Assembly: GCA_930367215.1 (NCBI GenBank)
Contig: OV884060.1
Location: 10,124,001 to 10,188,000 of the forward strand
DNA from: Pollenia angustigena
Taxonomy: Eukaryota > Arthropoda > Insecta > Diptera > Polleniidae
Length of the DNA stretch: 64,000 bases
Direction: 5' to 3'
In this document: in pieces, positions 33,068 to 44,633 of the stretch
How positions within the stretch are numbered: position 1 is the first letter of the stretch
How the letters are laid out: each line of letters opens with the position of its first letter
Made by a program: the position numbers and the translations under genes
The notes under the pieces: model-generated
What the model was told of the DNA's origin: nothing
What the model saw: only the letters and a program-made list of their open reading frames with translations
Databases searched by the model: none

Positions 33068-33095
33068 ATATTGATTAACACGCACATATATTTTT

Positions 33096-33097
33096 AG
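33096..33097 (+). promoter_or_regulatory. Candidate 3' splice site immediately before env
   Basis: A pyrimidine-rich TATATTTTTAG ends at 33097 and the env ATG begins at the next base. Errantivirus env is known to be made from a spliced RNA. This arrangement would place the env start codon at the first base of the second exon. Confidence 0.6.
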
Positions 33098-34627
33098 ATG
33101 CAAACCTGGACTATAATTTTCATCTTATTCACACCCATAAGAGCGCAACTACTGAACATCCAAGACTTGACAAGTAATAATGGTTACCTCCCAATCAAAG
33201 TGGACGAAGTTAAAACAATTGAACAATATAATAAAATCCTTCATGTAATCAACATAACGGCATATACAGACAGTCTTTACCTCTTACAGCAGAACATAAA
33301 AACAATAAACAGCAGCCTTACTAAAACTAACCCCGAAACAAGCTCTCTACTTGATAGTATAACAAAAAACTATGAGATATTAAATGTAAAAATAAGTAAC
33401 TTAAAACCGCACTTCAGAGAAAAAAGAGGCCTTATTAACGTATTAGGAAAAGGGTTAAAATATATTGCCGGATCTATGGACAGCGACGACGAGACTCAGA
33501 TAAACAATGCCCTCAATTCAATGAAAACTCAAGTAAATAATTTCACAACTTTTAATAATCTCATAAGTAATCAAATTAAGAATATTACTAATCACATCAA
33601 CCAAAAACAAATAGTAATCAGCACTTATTTCAATAAATTTAAAAACTTTCTTCAAAATAAAATTAGAGATTTGGAAGACGAATTTAGACTTATAAGCCAC
33701 ATATATCAAGTAAATAATGACATTACCCTTTTAAAAAACCATGTGGACGACATTGGCCAAATAATTTTTTCCAGCAAATTAGGAATAATCCCAACAGACA
33801 TACTTACGAAGACAGAACTAGATTTAATTACCAGCTTTGATAGCTATACTAATATCAAAGTAGCAGTAATATTTGAAAATGAAAACATCGTTATAATTCT
33901 TTTAATTCCACAATATTCAAATTCTGTACTGTCAAAAATTATATTTGAACCAATACCTAATTCAAAAAACAAATCTATATCACTTAAAAGTAACGGAGTA
34001 CTTGTTAGCAAAAATAATAAAATATATGAAACAAATGTTAAAGAAAATCTAAAGAAAAATTTAATACAGATTAATGATAATTGCTTAGAAAATATTGTTA
34101 ATTTTGAAGAAGCCCATTGCAATATGACAACCATGGATATTACCAGTGTAAACGAAATAATACCAGGTATTCTAATATTTAAGAATTTTTATTCCAAAAT
34201 AACACATAATTGTAATAATAAATATGACTTAAAAATAACGGGCACTTTTCTTATCAAATTCGAAAATTGTGAAATTTATACATTAGATAATAATTTTACA
34301 AATGTTAAAATAAAATTATACGAAAATTTTATCTTACCCAATTTTATAACTAAAATAAAAGAAAACTCTAATACAACTTTTGCTGATTTAAAACTAGAAA
34401 CTCTATACTTAGAGCAAATTAAATATGAAGAAACTATTAAAAAAATACTTTACCATAACAATAAATCAAAAATTATTAATATAAGCATTAATATAATAAT
34501 AATACTTGCAATTTTGATATTGATTTTAATTTTATTCTATATGAAACCTAAAAGTAAAGTTCTAATTTCGCCGGAGCCTCAATCTAACGGTGGGGGTGTT
34601 ATAACCGCTAGAACATTTATATTATAA
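33098..34627 (+). CDS. env: Errantivirus envelope protein
   Basis: The 509-codon open frame has the layout of the insect errantivirus Env family, which is related to baculovirus F-type fusion proteins. It has a short N-terminal hydrophobic signal (about residues 1-16), several N-X-S/T sequons, a furin-type REKR ending at residue 110 followed by a Gly-rich hydrophobic segment, a long helical ectodomain, a C-terminal membrane segment (about 459-480) and a cytoplasmic tail of about 29 residues. The last ten codons lie inside the 3' LTR, whose TGTT start is at 34597. The frame is intact in this copy. The protein would act in the secretory pathway and at the cell surface. Confidence 0.9.
   Translation: MQTWTIIFILFTPIRAQLLNIQDLTSNNGYLPIKVDEVKTIEQYNKILHVINITAYTDSLYLLQQNIKTINSSLTKTNPETSSLLDSITKNYEILNVKISNLKPHFREKRGLINVLGKGLKYIAGSMDSDDETQINNALNSMKTQVNNFTTFNNLISNQIKNITNHINQKQIVISTYFNKFKNFLQNKIRDLEDEFRLISHIYQVNNDITLLKNHVDDIGQIIFSSKLGIIPTDILTKTELDLITSFDSYTNIKVAVIFENENIVIILLIPQYSNSVLSKIIFEPIPNSKNKSISLKSNGVLVSKNNKIYETNVKENLKKNLIQINDNCLENIVNFEEAHCNMTTMDITSVNEIIPGILIFKNFYSKITHNCNNKYDLKITGTFLIKFENCEIYTLDNNFTNVKIKLYENFILPNFITKIKENSNTTFADLKLETLYLEQIKYEETIKKILYHNNKSKIINISINIIIILAILILILILFYMKPKSKVLISPEPQSNGGGVITARTFIL
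34587..34596 (+). other. Polypurine tract (weak)
   Basis: ACGGTGGGGG lies directly before the 3' LTR in the place where the plus-strand primer should be. It is short and broken by a pyrimidine, so it is called mainly by position. Confidence 0.5.
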
Positions 34628-34872
34628 ATGTTACATTTTTATACATGTATGTGTGTATGACAAATTTATTACTAAACAAACGCAAGCCAACACACATACA
34701 TCTATACTTTAAAAATCTTTATTTTCCAAATCGATTTTATTAAGTACTTAAAATTCTTGGAATTTTAAGTGTTACAACAAACTCTCGCTTGTTGAACTTT
34801 TATTGTCAAAATTTCAAAGAATTTTAAGTGTTTTTTTTAATTTATTTCACAAAAGTATTCGGACATTTATTT
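34597..34872 (+). repeat. Errantivirus 3' LTR
   Basis: 276 bp, matching the 5' LTR with one base difference by eye. It contains the end of env and is followed by the CTTAGA target duplication. Confidence 0.9.
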
Positions 34873-36192
34873 CTTAGACCCAATAATCCATTGTAATACA
34901 ATGGAGTTCCACTAAACAGAACCCCCAACCAAGAACCAATTATGCACTTCATTGTATTGCTTCCTCCACTTATTTAATCCCCCGAAACATAAAAGACGGT
35001 TTGATGGTGTAGTCCATATAAAAAAATACGATTAATGTGATTCTAGTTTTATTTTTAATGTACTTAATATTTCACACGAAACACTTATTTCAAATTATGT
35101 ATCCAAATTCTTTAAAATTTTTAAATTTACCAGCAAAAGCTCTTAAATGCTCTTAATATGAAACTCATAACCTTTTAAACACTTAAGCTTAAGAAAAGTA
35201 TTAAAAAAAAAAGAAATAAAATGACAAAATTTTTAACTTCAAATAAAAAACGTGTCTAGAATTCAAAATTTAATAGCATTTTTCCTGGCAAAACTAACAC
35301 AAATAGACAAAGAAGAGTAAAATCCAAAGAGATGAATAAGAAATAAAAATAAAAGTCTGACAACACGTGATTCTATTTAGCAATAAATAAGAGTCTTTAT
35401 AAATGCGATTATCTCCAAAATTTCGCAATATTAAGCCGAAAGCTATAATATCTTCTCATTTGCACATAACACACACACACACAAACTCACTCTATAAAAA
35501 AATCTAAATTCCTTTAAAAAAAATCCAAAAATTTCAAGAGTATAAAAAATAATCATCATTTTCATTAGCTGGAATAAGTTATTTACGTTAACTTCAGGTG
35601 AAATATACTTCAACCTTTTAAATTAAGGGGGAAAAAAGATAACAAAAACAATTATTTTTGTTGTAAATTTACTCGAATATACATGTTTTTTTTTTGGTGA
35701 AGAAAAAATATCTTTCCGCATAAATAAAAAAAAAAAAAATACCTTGACTGCATGCAAATCACCTCTTCAAAGTTTAATATGCCATAAAATTTACGCGTAA
35801 TCTTAAATTAGCTTTGGATTTTGGGATTTATATTGTCGTTGTTGTTGTTGTCTATGGGTAAGTAGGAACGTGTTAATTTAAACACTTTTTTCATTCGCTA
35901 AATTTTACATAAATAAATACAAAATTCTACCCTTAAACTTTCTTCCCCTTTACCCCCTTATGGAACGAATTTTCAGTCGATTTTACAGGACGACGAAAAA
36001 GGAAAAATTTTGTTACATTTTCATCACGATTTTTTGAATGTCATTATAATTTTAAATAAAATGGCAAAGATTTGTGTTGGAGTGTAATTTTGAAAGTACA
36101 AAACAGAGTAACGAGAAATAAAATAAGCAAACAATTAATAAAACTTTACTTTCATCGTATCCGACACATTGTCTTAAAGTTTGTGCTTTTTA
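34873..36192. other. AT-rich DNA, nothing recognised
   Basis: Contains an ACACACACAC run near 35470 and TTGTTGTTGTTG near 35838. No gene, inverted repeat or tandem array was identified. Confidence 0.5.
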
Positions 36193-37381
36193 TCGGGTGG
36201 TTACATTTTAAGGGCCGATGTTGAATGTTAACCACACCTTAACGTCAAGTTTTTTTCAGCATTTTATTTGATATTTCTTAATTTCAGACTAACTCAATAT
36301 GAACCATGGAAAGATACACAATCGAGCAAAGCGTTCAAATCAAAATGCATATCGTGCACTTCATGCTTCTTTCGGTTCGAAATGTGCGTACAATGGGAAA
36401 AATCGTGCAAAAATTTTAGCAAAAATTTGAGCGTGCTCGTACAGATCGTACTGCAGAAAATATTGCTGCTGTTCGCGATAGTGTGGCTGAAGAGCCGTCC
36501 ACCTCAACTCGTCGTCGTCCCATAAAATTGTACCTCTCACGCTCGTTGTTGATGAACATTATGCATAAAGACTTGCATCTACACGGCTACAAGGTGCAAT
36601 TGACTCAAGAACTAAAGCCTCTTGACCATTCCAAACGTCGTCAATGGCGGCAAGATATGGCAACAGTGGATGATCAATTTTCGAAGAAAATCATCTTCAG
36701 TGATTAGGCAGAATTGCCGCATTTGGGCGATTGATAATCCAGTGGTGATGGTCGAAAAACCAATGCACCCACAAAGAGTAACTGTTTGGTGCGGTTTATG
36801 GGCTGGCGGCATCATCGCGCCCTTTTTTTCCAAAATGAGGCCGGTCAGGCAGTTTCTGTGAATGGTGTTCGCTATCGTGAGATGATAACGAACGTTTAAT
36901 GGTCCGAATTGGATGATGTGGATGTGGACGATATGTGGTTTCAACAGGATGGTGCCACATGCCACACAGCAAATGAAACAATGGCTCTTTTGCGCGACAA
37001 ATTCAATGGCCGTGTTATCTCACGTGGTGGCGATGTCAATTGGCCGCCAATATCATTTGACATCGTTGGACTTCTTTCTTTGGAGTTATTTGAAAGAAAA
37101 GGTGTACGTCGATAAGTAAGCATCAATTCAAGAGCTAAAGGATGAGATAATTCGGCACATTAACGGCATAGAACCTCAATTATGCCTCAGCGTCATCGAC
37201 AATTTGGACCATCGGATGGAGATTTGCCGCGAAGGTCGCGGCGGCCATTTGGCCAATATCAGTTCCATACATATTTAAACCATACCAATATTATCTTAAA
37301 AAAAAACAAAATGACAATAATTTCCTAAATAATTTGTGTTTTATTTAAAATCAACAGCGGCCCTTAAAATTTTACCATTTT
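36193..37381 (+). pseudogene. DD41D mariner, badly broken copy
   Basis: The left end GGGTGGTTACATTTTAAGGG and the right end (CAGCGGCCCTTAAAATTTTA) are diverged versions of the inverted repeat of the copy at 58170. TA lies just outside each end (36191-36192, 37382-37383). The transposase begins at ATGGAAAGATACACAATCGA (36308), so the ancestral start codon is preserved here. Deletions, stops and frameshifts scatter the rest over several frames. The QQDGATCH block around the second catalytic aspartate survives near 36945. It retains seven codons (near 36600-36620) that the 58170 copy has lost. No functional transposase is possible. Confidence 0.9.
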
Positions 37382-37666
37382 TAAAGTCAGTAATTTATTA
37401 AAACAAAGTTTTTAAAAGTTATTTCTTTCTAACGGATTTTTTTTAGTAAACCGGTTTTTAGCAAAACCTTTTTTAGCTCGAATTTTTATAAAAAAATTAT
37501 TAAAGCCGTGTAAAAATTCGTTCATCTTCCTGTAATTGGAAATACCCAAAACACTCACTTTCAAACAAAAATTATTCATAAACATTAAACGAAAGATGGA
37601 TGGATGGATGATATATCTTGGTTGTTGGTTTGTCTCGTAAGTGTGTGAGTGTCAATGTTGTTGCTA

Positions 37667-38682
37667 CCCAGCGGGAAAACTCAGAAGGCCTTCTTACTTC
37701 AGGCCTTTTAAAAGGCCTGCTTAAAAAAAATTTTTTGATTTAATTACTATTCTTACGTAATTGCTAAAGAATGCCTCCTTCTATGGTATGAGAAGCGATA
37801 AAAGAAGGAGTAACATTTTTTGTTTTGTTTTTTTTTAACTCAAGCAAAAGCAAAAGAATTCAGATCCCTTTACAAAAACAAAGTAACATATGTTGTAAAT
37901 CATTTTAGTTGAAGTGGAAAGAGAAAGAGTAAAATTTTTTGTTTTGTTTTTTTCGCCAAAGCGAAAGAATTCAGATCCCGTTATAAAAACAAAGTAACAA
38001 AGTAGGTGCATATTAAAATACAAAATAAAAACAATAATGTAAATCATTTTAGTTGAGTTTTGTCCATTAAGGAAGATAGGTACTTGTGCTTAAAAGTTTT
38101 TTTTTTATTATAGGTATACTTTTATTTACAATATTTAGCAAATTTGATTATTTCAATAAAAAAAAAAATAGGTATCACATGTGTTATAAAACCACAATAA
38201 GTTTTATAAAATACTTATATAAACATACGTTTGTAAAATAAAGTTAAGTGTTGTTTCATTTTCTATATTGGAGATCTAATATGTACATGAAACCTATTCA
38301 GTCTTCTAATTTCATTTGTAAGGAAATATTCTTTAATATTCAATATGACCCTAATTCAAAAGCATTTGTAGAAGGATGGTGTGAAAGGCCTTTTAAGAGC
38401 GATTAATTGACTTTTAACATACCTTTCTTAAAAACCCTTCAAGATAACCTTTTTGCTAAGGCCTTTTAAAAGTCATTCTCTGGAAAGCCTTCTAAGAGCC
38501 ATTTATTTGAAGGCCTTTAAGAAGCTCTGGGGAAGAAAGGAAAGCGGAAGGCCTTCTCAACACTGACAACGCGTGTAAAAAAGATATGAGTATGGAATGG
38601 AGCGAGAAGGCCTTGTTTATCCAAAAGAAGGGGTACAGAGGCCTTCTGGAAGGCCTCCGTACTCCTTATTTTTCTCGCTGGG
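37667..38682. mobile_element. MITE with CCCAGCGGGAAAA ends and AAGGCCTT words
   Basis: CCCAGCGGGAAAA at 37667 is mirrored by TTTTTCTCGCTGGG ending at 38682, and TA flanks both ends (37665-37666, 38683-38684). The word AAAAGGCCTT/AAGGCCTTTT recurs in both orientations near the left end (37685-37730) and over the right 300 bp. The middle holds a direct duplication of about 125 bp (GCGAAAGAATTCAGATCCC-type units near 37850 and 37970). There is no coding capacity. Confidence 0.8.
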
Positions 38683-38684
38683 TA

Positions 38685-39494
38685 CATAACTATGTTATGT
38701 TATATTTTGTTGTTGTTATTTTACTTGTGTAATGTAATAAAATACACATACAAGTACATTGAAAGTGGAAGCTGCTGCTTGAATGAGATACGGTTTTGGG
38801 AGGGAGTCTAGAAAGAAAGAAAAAAATACAGGAAGAGCGAAAGAAAAAAAAATTAATATAGTCATTAGGTAAACCTTAAAATTAACAAAACTCTTCAGAG
38901 TCATCAACATAATCAAGGCAGTCATTAACATAATGTGGGAGTGATTTCTATGTTTCTTTTTTCCTTTTTACGGGGAACAAGAAACCTCAAAAATATTAGG
39001 CGAGGCAAAAGGAAGCTGATAAAATAGAAGAATATGAAATAAAGTTTTAATGTTGATATGTAGAAGAAATTGAAAAATACATAATGAAGGAAAATTAGTT
39101 AAAAGTTCTTGAAGATTGCGGTATAAAGAAGGGTAACAACTTTTATAAACCTAAACTTTAGGCAATTTTTTCAAACTTTTTTAAGACAATTTTTAAATTG
39201 TTTACGTTTTTGTATGAAAAGATTTTATCTTTTTCTAAAAAAAAGATTCATCTTTTAAAGTTCATGTTTTTTGGATTTTTTCAATTTGGTTTATTTAAAA
39301 TAAAGAAGTATTTTTCCAAATTAGCGATTTTTTATATTTCTGTGGCAAAAAGGATGCAGTGCTTAAGTTGTCTTAAGCGAAAATTCATTTGGAATAAAAA
39401 CTTGAGTTGACTTCCGATCTGTGACATAAGGGAGTTTAAGATATGGCTTTAAAAACAATAAATTCAGAGCAGTTAGGGTTATATTGAATAAAGA
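38685..39494. other. AT-rich DNA, nothing recognised
   Basis: Frames at 38716 (-) and 39198 (+) are short, hydrophobic and driven by T and A runs. No repeat family was recognised. Confidence 0.5.
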
Positions 39495-39502
39495 GTAAAT
39501 AT

Positions 39503-40579
39503 TAGGGTATTCATTCGGTTAACCGTCAAACGGTTAATGGAGTATTTTATATGTTTAGAGAAATCCTGGAAAAGGACTGAGAAATTAGATATTCATCTAC
39601 GATAAGTGAAATAATTTTTTCCAAGTCAACTTTTGTCAAAACTAAAGAAAAGAATCGCTTTAATCCTAAACATTTAAACCAAATTACTTTTCTAAAAGAT
39701 TATTTTATACGATGTCCTTTAACTATTGAAATAACAAATAAAATTATCTCTGTTTATTTTTGTATACATATGTAAATATTTGGGGGTTTCACAAGGAAGT
39801 CATTAAGTCTTATGTTTTAAAATAATTACAGGAAATATATATAGTCGGCTTAATATGCAAACCGGCTAAATCCACTTTTTATGTAAATTTAGATTTTGAT
39901 TCCGTGTGGTAGAGAAAGATACGCCTCGTCGACCAGCATGTAGTGTCTCTTCTATTTAAGTCTTGAAGTGTGTAAAATAGACTGTAATTTTAATTTTCTA
40001 TCAAGCTTCAAATAGGAAAAATAAAAAGTTTTTTTTCTCTCCTGTAAAATGGGCTCAAAGTGAATTAGCAGGTTTGTATATTAAGCTAACGATATGACTG
40101 TTGTAAGACACCGCTTATAATTTAGATTTCTACTATGCAGTTGTGACGAATCAATGAACACAGTATTACAATTTTTATTTTGTTTGAAACACAACAATAT
40201 TTACTTTAAACAATTTTAAATTTTGTTTAGGATATTATGATGATATGACTTGATGCCACACCTTGTGCATTAATTGAAAAATGCATATTACATACATATT
40301 TATGAATTGTTTTTTTTTTTTGCTTGCTCGTTTTAGTTCAAGAGTTGTTATGTTTCGTACCTATGTTATTGTTTTTTTTTTACTTATAAACTCCAAAAAA
40401 TAAGCAATTAATGCATTTTTATATACTGAAATTACTTAATTTATAAAAAAAAACTGTATTAATCGGTTAACCGATCAAAAACAAAATTAACCGATTATTA
40501 CCCGATTAAGCCAAAACCTCGGTTAATTAATCGCGCGATTAACCGATTAAAGCAAAAGGTCGGTTAAATGAATACCCTA
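39503..40579. mobile_element. Non-autonomous hAT element, 8-bp target duplication GTAAATAT
   Basis: TAGGGTATTCATTCGGTTAA at the left end is mirrored by AAATGAATACCCTA at the right end, and GTAAATAT stands on both sides (39495-39502 and 40580-40587). CGGTTAACCG and TTAACCGATTAA words occur next to both ends and are dense on the right (40455-40565). There is no transposase, so it was mobilised by a hAT encoded elsewhere. Confidence 0.88.
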
Positions 40580-40837
40580 GTAAATATTCAAAAATCTATT
40601 TTAAAGCTTAAAATTGCTCTCCAACAAAACAAGAAAAATGCACTTAAGCATTTTTTCCTTAATGCCACAGATTTATTTGTTAAACTAATATTACAAATAC
40701 ATTATTAAATTTTATTCTAACCCTAATTTTGTATGTTTATTTACTTAATTCGGCAATGAAACTGACATTTCTTACTGGCTAGTATGCATAAACTAAATAA
40801 ATCTAGATACTTAATGGAGCAATTGTTATAAATGTCT

Positions 40838-40895
40838 TTAGCCCGTTGTAGTGGAACATCCCAAAGTCTCTGGCGCTAATTGAACCGGCCATTTT
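40838..40895 (-). repeat. Fragment of the tRNA-derived SINE
   Basis: CCGTTGTAGTGGAACA then AAAGTCTCTGGCGCTAATTG matches the tail and B-box side of the element at 7475-7578, and ends within the former B box. Confidence 0.6.
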
Positions 40896-41430
40896 TAAGA
40901 TTATGGATTGTAGCGATTTTAAAATTTAGCATTGTTTTTACTTTTTATACAATTTAACATTCAAAGATTCAATTTAATCGATCGGTTTGTTTAATTTGTG
41001 TTTTTTTTTTAATTGCGTTTTATTGTAATTTTAGCTTTTTTTTTTGTTGGGAAATTTGTGTGTTTAGCTTTTTTATTGATTTGGTTAAAATTATAAAACT
41101 TTTTGCTATGGTTTTTTTCTCGGTTTGTGTTAATTTTTTAGATTATTTATGAACTTTTTATTTAGGCGATTTGTGTCCATTGTACATACCTATTTAAAGC
41201 AAGCCTTTTTTTTAAGTCAAACGGGAAATTTTCATCAATTAATAGAAATTATTTGTTCGAATTTTTTGTTGTTTTTTCGATTTTCAAAATTTGTTGATAT
41301 TTATGTCGTTTTTTATTTTGGCGATTTTTTTGTGTTTTTTCAAATTTAAAGGTTTTTTCTTTAAAATTAAGCATTTTTCTTAGAGCTGGTTTATTTTAAA
41401 TTGCGATTTTAATGAAGCAATTTTGTTATT
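40896..41430. other. T-rich DNA, nothing recognised
   Basis: Long T runs with GCGATTTT words. The + frame 41149-41349 is hydrophobic by composition only. Confidence 0.5.
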
Positions 41431-41676
41431 GCTGGTCTTTGTTATACCATAGAGGAGAAAATCCTTGCGCCCGGCTTAAGGCCGGTTATACAGAGAAGCT
41501 TTAGTTAGCGAAGCCGGTCTTTGTTATACCATAGAGGAGAAAATCCTTGCGCCCGGCCAAAGGCCGGCTATACAGCGAAGCTTTAGTCAGCGAAGCCGGT
41601 CTTTGTTATACCATAGAGGAGAAAATCCTTGCGCCCGGCCGAAGGCCGTCTGTTCAGAGAAGCTTTAGTTAGCGAA
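41431..41676 (+). repeat. 82-bp minisatellite, three units
   Basis: Units at 41431-41512, 41513-41594 and 41595-41676. Each carries GTTATACCATAGAGGAGAAA, TCCTTGCGCCCGGCC and AAGCTTTAGTTAGCGAAGCC around the palindromic core CCGGCCGAAGGCCGG, with a few substitutions in each unit. Confidence 0.95.
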
Positions 41677-41689
41677 GCCGCAAGAGTGA

Positions 41690-41935
41690 AAAAAGTCCTC
41701 TAATGAAAGTGAACTAAGTCCCCAAAAAATAATTTAGGGGTTTAGTTCATTTAATTTTTTGGGGACTTCGTTCATATGTACTAACTCCCCAAAAAATAAA
41801 ATGGACGATGTCCCCAAAAACGTGAACGAAGTCCCCAAATATCGTTGTTGTTTTTTCACATACAATCGTTTGGGGACTTAGTTCATTTTGGGTTTGGGGA
41901 GTTAGTTCATTGGGGACTTAGTTCATACCGCCGAT
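41690..41935. repeat. GGGGACTTAGTTCAT word array
   Basis: About nine copies of an 18-20-bp word, either TTTGGGGACTTAGTTCAT or its reverse complement ATGAACTAAGTCCCCAAA, with small variants such as GGGGAGTTAGTTCAT and GGGGACTTCGTTCAT. Orientation alternates, so the strand can fold into several hairpins. Confidence 0.9.
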
Positions 41936-42354
41936 TATTTCATTTTAAAATTTATAATGAACACGTTTTTAGGCGCAAGGATTTATCCACTTTGGTATAC
42001 AGAACACCGGCTTCGATAAAAAAAGCTGTCCTGCAAAGCCGGGCTTCGGCCGGGCACAATGGTTTTCTTCTATTTGGAATACCAAACACCGGCTTCTCTA
42101 ACTAAGGCTTATCTGCGTAGCCGGGTCGAGTCGGTATTTTATACTATAGAGGAGAAAATCCTGGCGCTATGCAGAGAAGCTTTAGCTAGCGAAGCCAGTG
42201 TTTGTAATACCATCGAGAAAAAAGTTATTGCGCCCGGCCGAAGGCCGGCTATGCAGAAAAGCATTAGTTGACGAAGCTTGTGTTTGGTATATCATGATAT
42301 ATATCGCTTGATTCTTTAAAGCAAAACCGTATAATTAATTGTATTACATATATT

Positions 42355-42594
42355 GGGCTCTTATTACATTTCAGAAATTGGGGTTTTATTTCATATGAAA
42401 TAAGCCCCAAAAAATTAGGGAATTATTTCTTTTATGTTTAGGGCGTTATTTGATTTCGTTGGGGGCAAATTTTATTTAAAAAAATGGGGCTTTATTGCAT
42501 ATGAAATAAGGCCCCACGCTTTGGGGGGTTATTTCACTATTTTTTTGGGGGGTTATATTTTGGGGGGTTATTTCATGCCGCCAAAATAGTTATG
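42355..42594. repeat. GGGGGGTTATTTCAT word array
   Basis: Roughly ten copies of TTTGGGGGGTTATTTCAT-like words in both orientations, including the internal palindrome TTATTTCATATGAAATAA near 42390. The word is related in plan, but not identical, to the array at 41690 and to the arms at 3688-4598. Confidence 0.9.
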
Positions 42595-44633
42595 TACTTT
42601 TGATTTAGGCGATTTTTTTAATTTGCAGTTTCTTTAGCGTTGTTTTATGTGCTGAAATTTTCTTTAAAATTAAACATCTTTCTCACCGAAAATTATTTTT
42701 GAAAATTCAAGCGTTTTTTTTGTTGGTTCGTATTAATTTTTAGATTACTTATGCATTTTTAGTCGATTTTTTTATAGAAATTTAGAGTTTTTTTTTATAT
42801 TTGTAAAAAATCTTTTGGGAAATGTTTAATTTTAAGCTTAAAATTTCCAATTTTAGATTTTTTCCGATTTAGCGATTTTTGTTTTTCATATTTTATTAAT
42901 TTGGTTGATTTTTTAAGCTTTAATTTAAGAAATCTTTTTTGGATTATAACAGTTTTAAGCGATGTTCTGGTTTTGGTTCTGGATTTTATAAGTTTTTTTT
43001 TAAATTTAAAAATTTTAATAATATTAGACTTTTTTTTAGACACTAACGACAATTTATCAATTTTTTAAATTAATTGTTTTTAATAATTTTTTCAAATAGT
43101 TGCAGACATTCTGTTTTGATCTCTATTTATGATAGCAAGAATATAGATTTATAATAAAGATTATAGAATTTTCTGTTTTTAAATATTTTTCTGGCGATTT
43201 TTCCAATTTATGCGATTTTTTTTTGATTATTTCTTCAAATTTTGAGTAATTTTTCTAATTAAAAATATTTCTTGGGATTTCGTTAAACACTAAATAACAA
43301 ATATTTTCAAGAACATTTCACGCGTTTTTTAATCTTAAAATTAATTCAAAACTGGCTCGAGTTATTTACAGCATGTAATTTCTTTCTACAACTAAGGGGA
43401 TTTCTTATTCCTTTTTTGTTTTGTTTTTTTCCTTGAGATTTTTCAATTTCCTTAATTTCACCCTTAATAACTCGACAAACAAAGCCTTGAGGCATTTCAC
43501 TTAACAAATGCAAATATTGATAGATAAGCTTCCTTTTGAAAATACACACACACACACACGCCCACAGAAAATATACTCCTTGCGTTTGTTTTTTCATTTA
43601 AGGAACTACAATCAAAAGACTTGTTGTTTTATAACCATAAAAAGGACTAATAGAAATAACATTCCTTAACATTAAAAAAATTTCTTAACAAGAAATTATG
43701 AAGAAGGTTTCACTTTATTATTTTTTTTTTGCCAAAGACATTGTATTAATAAAATAAATGAAAGTAGCAACAACTACAGAATAAAATTAATGAAACGGGG
43801 GAAAATAACGTGGTAACAAAGCGGGCCAGGAAGGGCGATGAAGTAGAGGAAGGAATAGTAATTTCACAATGTTAAACTAAGGACATTTTAAATGAGTGAA
43901 CTTTAAATGTGCGGTTACAAGTACAAATAAATAAAAAGATGATTTTAACAATTGTTTTGCCATCTAAAACCATAAAACTTTCAGGAAAAAAGCAACAATG
44001 ACCAGCAATAATATTTGTTTTACGTGAAAATAGAACATTAGGGGTAGTCAGCATCAATAAGAAGGCCATCCAATTTTTTCGTTCAGATTTCTTTAAAATG
44101 TTTTTTAACATTTCCAAAAACTGATTATATCAAGTTTGTCTTCTCTCTTTACTTTTAATTGAACACCCCTACTTTTGTAATGCTCACTTTCTCCTCAGTT
44201 TTTGCCTTTTCGTAAATTATAGTGTACAACAACATTTTAGTCCAATTCTTGTTGTTTGTTTATTTATGAATTGTTGTGTGCAATTTGCCAGGTTTTTTTT
44301 ATCCCGTTTTCGTTTTCCTTTGATGTTTTTGCTATTTTTATTATAATATTTGTGTATTTTTTATTCGCCATTGTTTCAACAATAACAACAAAAACATGGT
44401 GTTTGTGAAACACCAACGGCCAGAAAAAAAGCAATTAGAATTAAACGCACTCTAGAGAATTGTTAGCAACTGACCTCCAGGAATTTATAATGAATTTTTC
44501 CTGTACAATTTCGTTTCTTAATCATTGGCGTTATTGAAGAGTGTTGGTTTTGGCAGGAAAAAAAACTGTCCATGAAATTTATTGATATAAAGTCGGAAAG
44601 ACAACTTAATAATGAACATTAAAATTATTTACA
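42595..44633. other. AT-rich DNA, nothing recognised
   Basis: T-rich to about 43100, with an ACACACACACAC run near 43548. The frames at 42795, 43346 and 43872 on the - strand have no domain and follow the base composition. Confidence 0.5.

Larger units (their letters stand above)
27675..34872 (+). mobile_element. Errantivirus (insect endogenous retrovirus, Ty3/gypsy), nearly complete
   Basis: A 7.2-kb element with two 276-bp LTRs that differ at one base by eye (an A/T difference in the run near 27793 and 34715), which points to a recent insertion. The order is LTR, tRNA-Ser-type primer site, structured leader, gag, pol (protease, reverse transcriptase, RNase H, integrase), env, LTR. The three-gene layout, the primer site and an env with a furin-type site place it with the 17.6/297/ZAM side of the errantiviruses. 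Six bases, CTTAGA, flank it directly on both sides (27669-27674 and 34873-34878), longer than the 4 bp usual for this group. Gag and env are open. Pol carries one frameshift, so this copy should not be autonomous unless the extra base is a sequencing error. Confidence 0.95.
41431..42594. mobile_element. Large foldback-like locus: minisatellites plus two word arrays
   Basis: Five blocks follow each other. Three 82-bp minisatellite units (41431-41676) come first, then an array of TTTTTGGGGACTTAGTTCAT words in both orientations (41690-41927). Minisatellite units in reverse orientation (41970-42120) and forward orientation (42126-42290) follow. Last is an array of TTTGGGGGGTTATTTCAT words in both orientations (42355-42594). 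Both word arrays end with the same terminal motif, TTCATACCGCC (near 41930) and TTTCATGCCGCC (near 42590). The same pairing of a word array with this minisatellite occurs at 3688-4598. The + frames at 41845 and 42059 are by-products. Confidence 0.7.

Noticed and set aside
35838..35875. Exon/donor near CTATGGGTAAGTAGG
   Set aside because: A donor-like sequence alone, with no open frame or conserved peptide before it.
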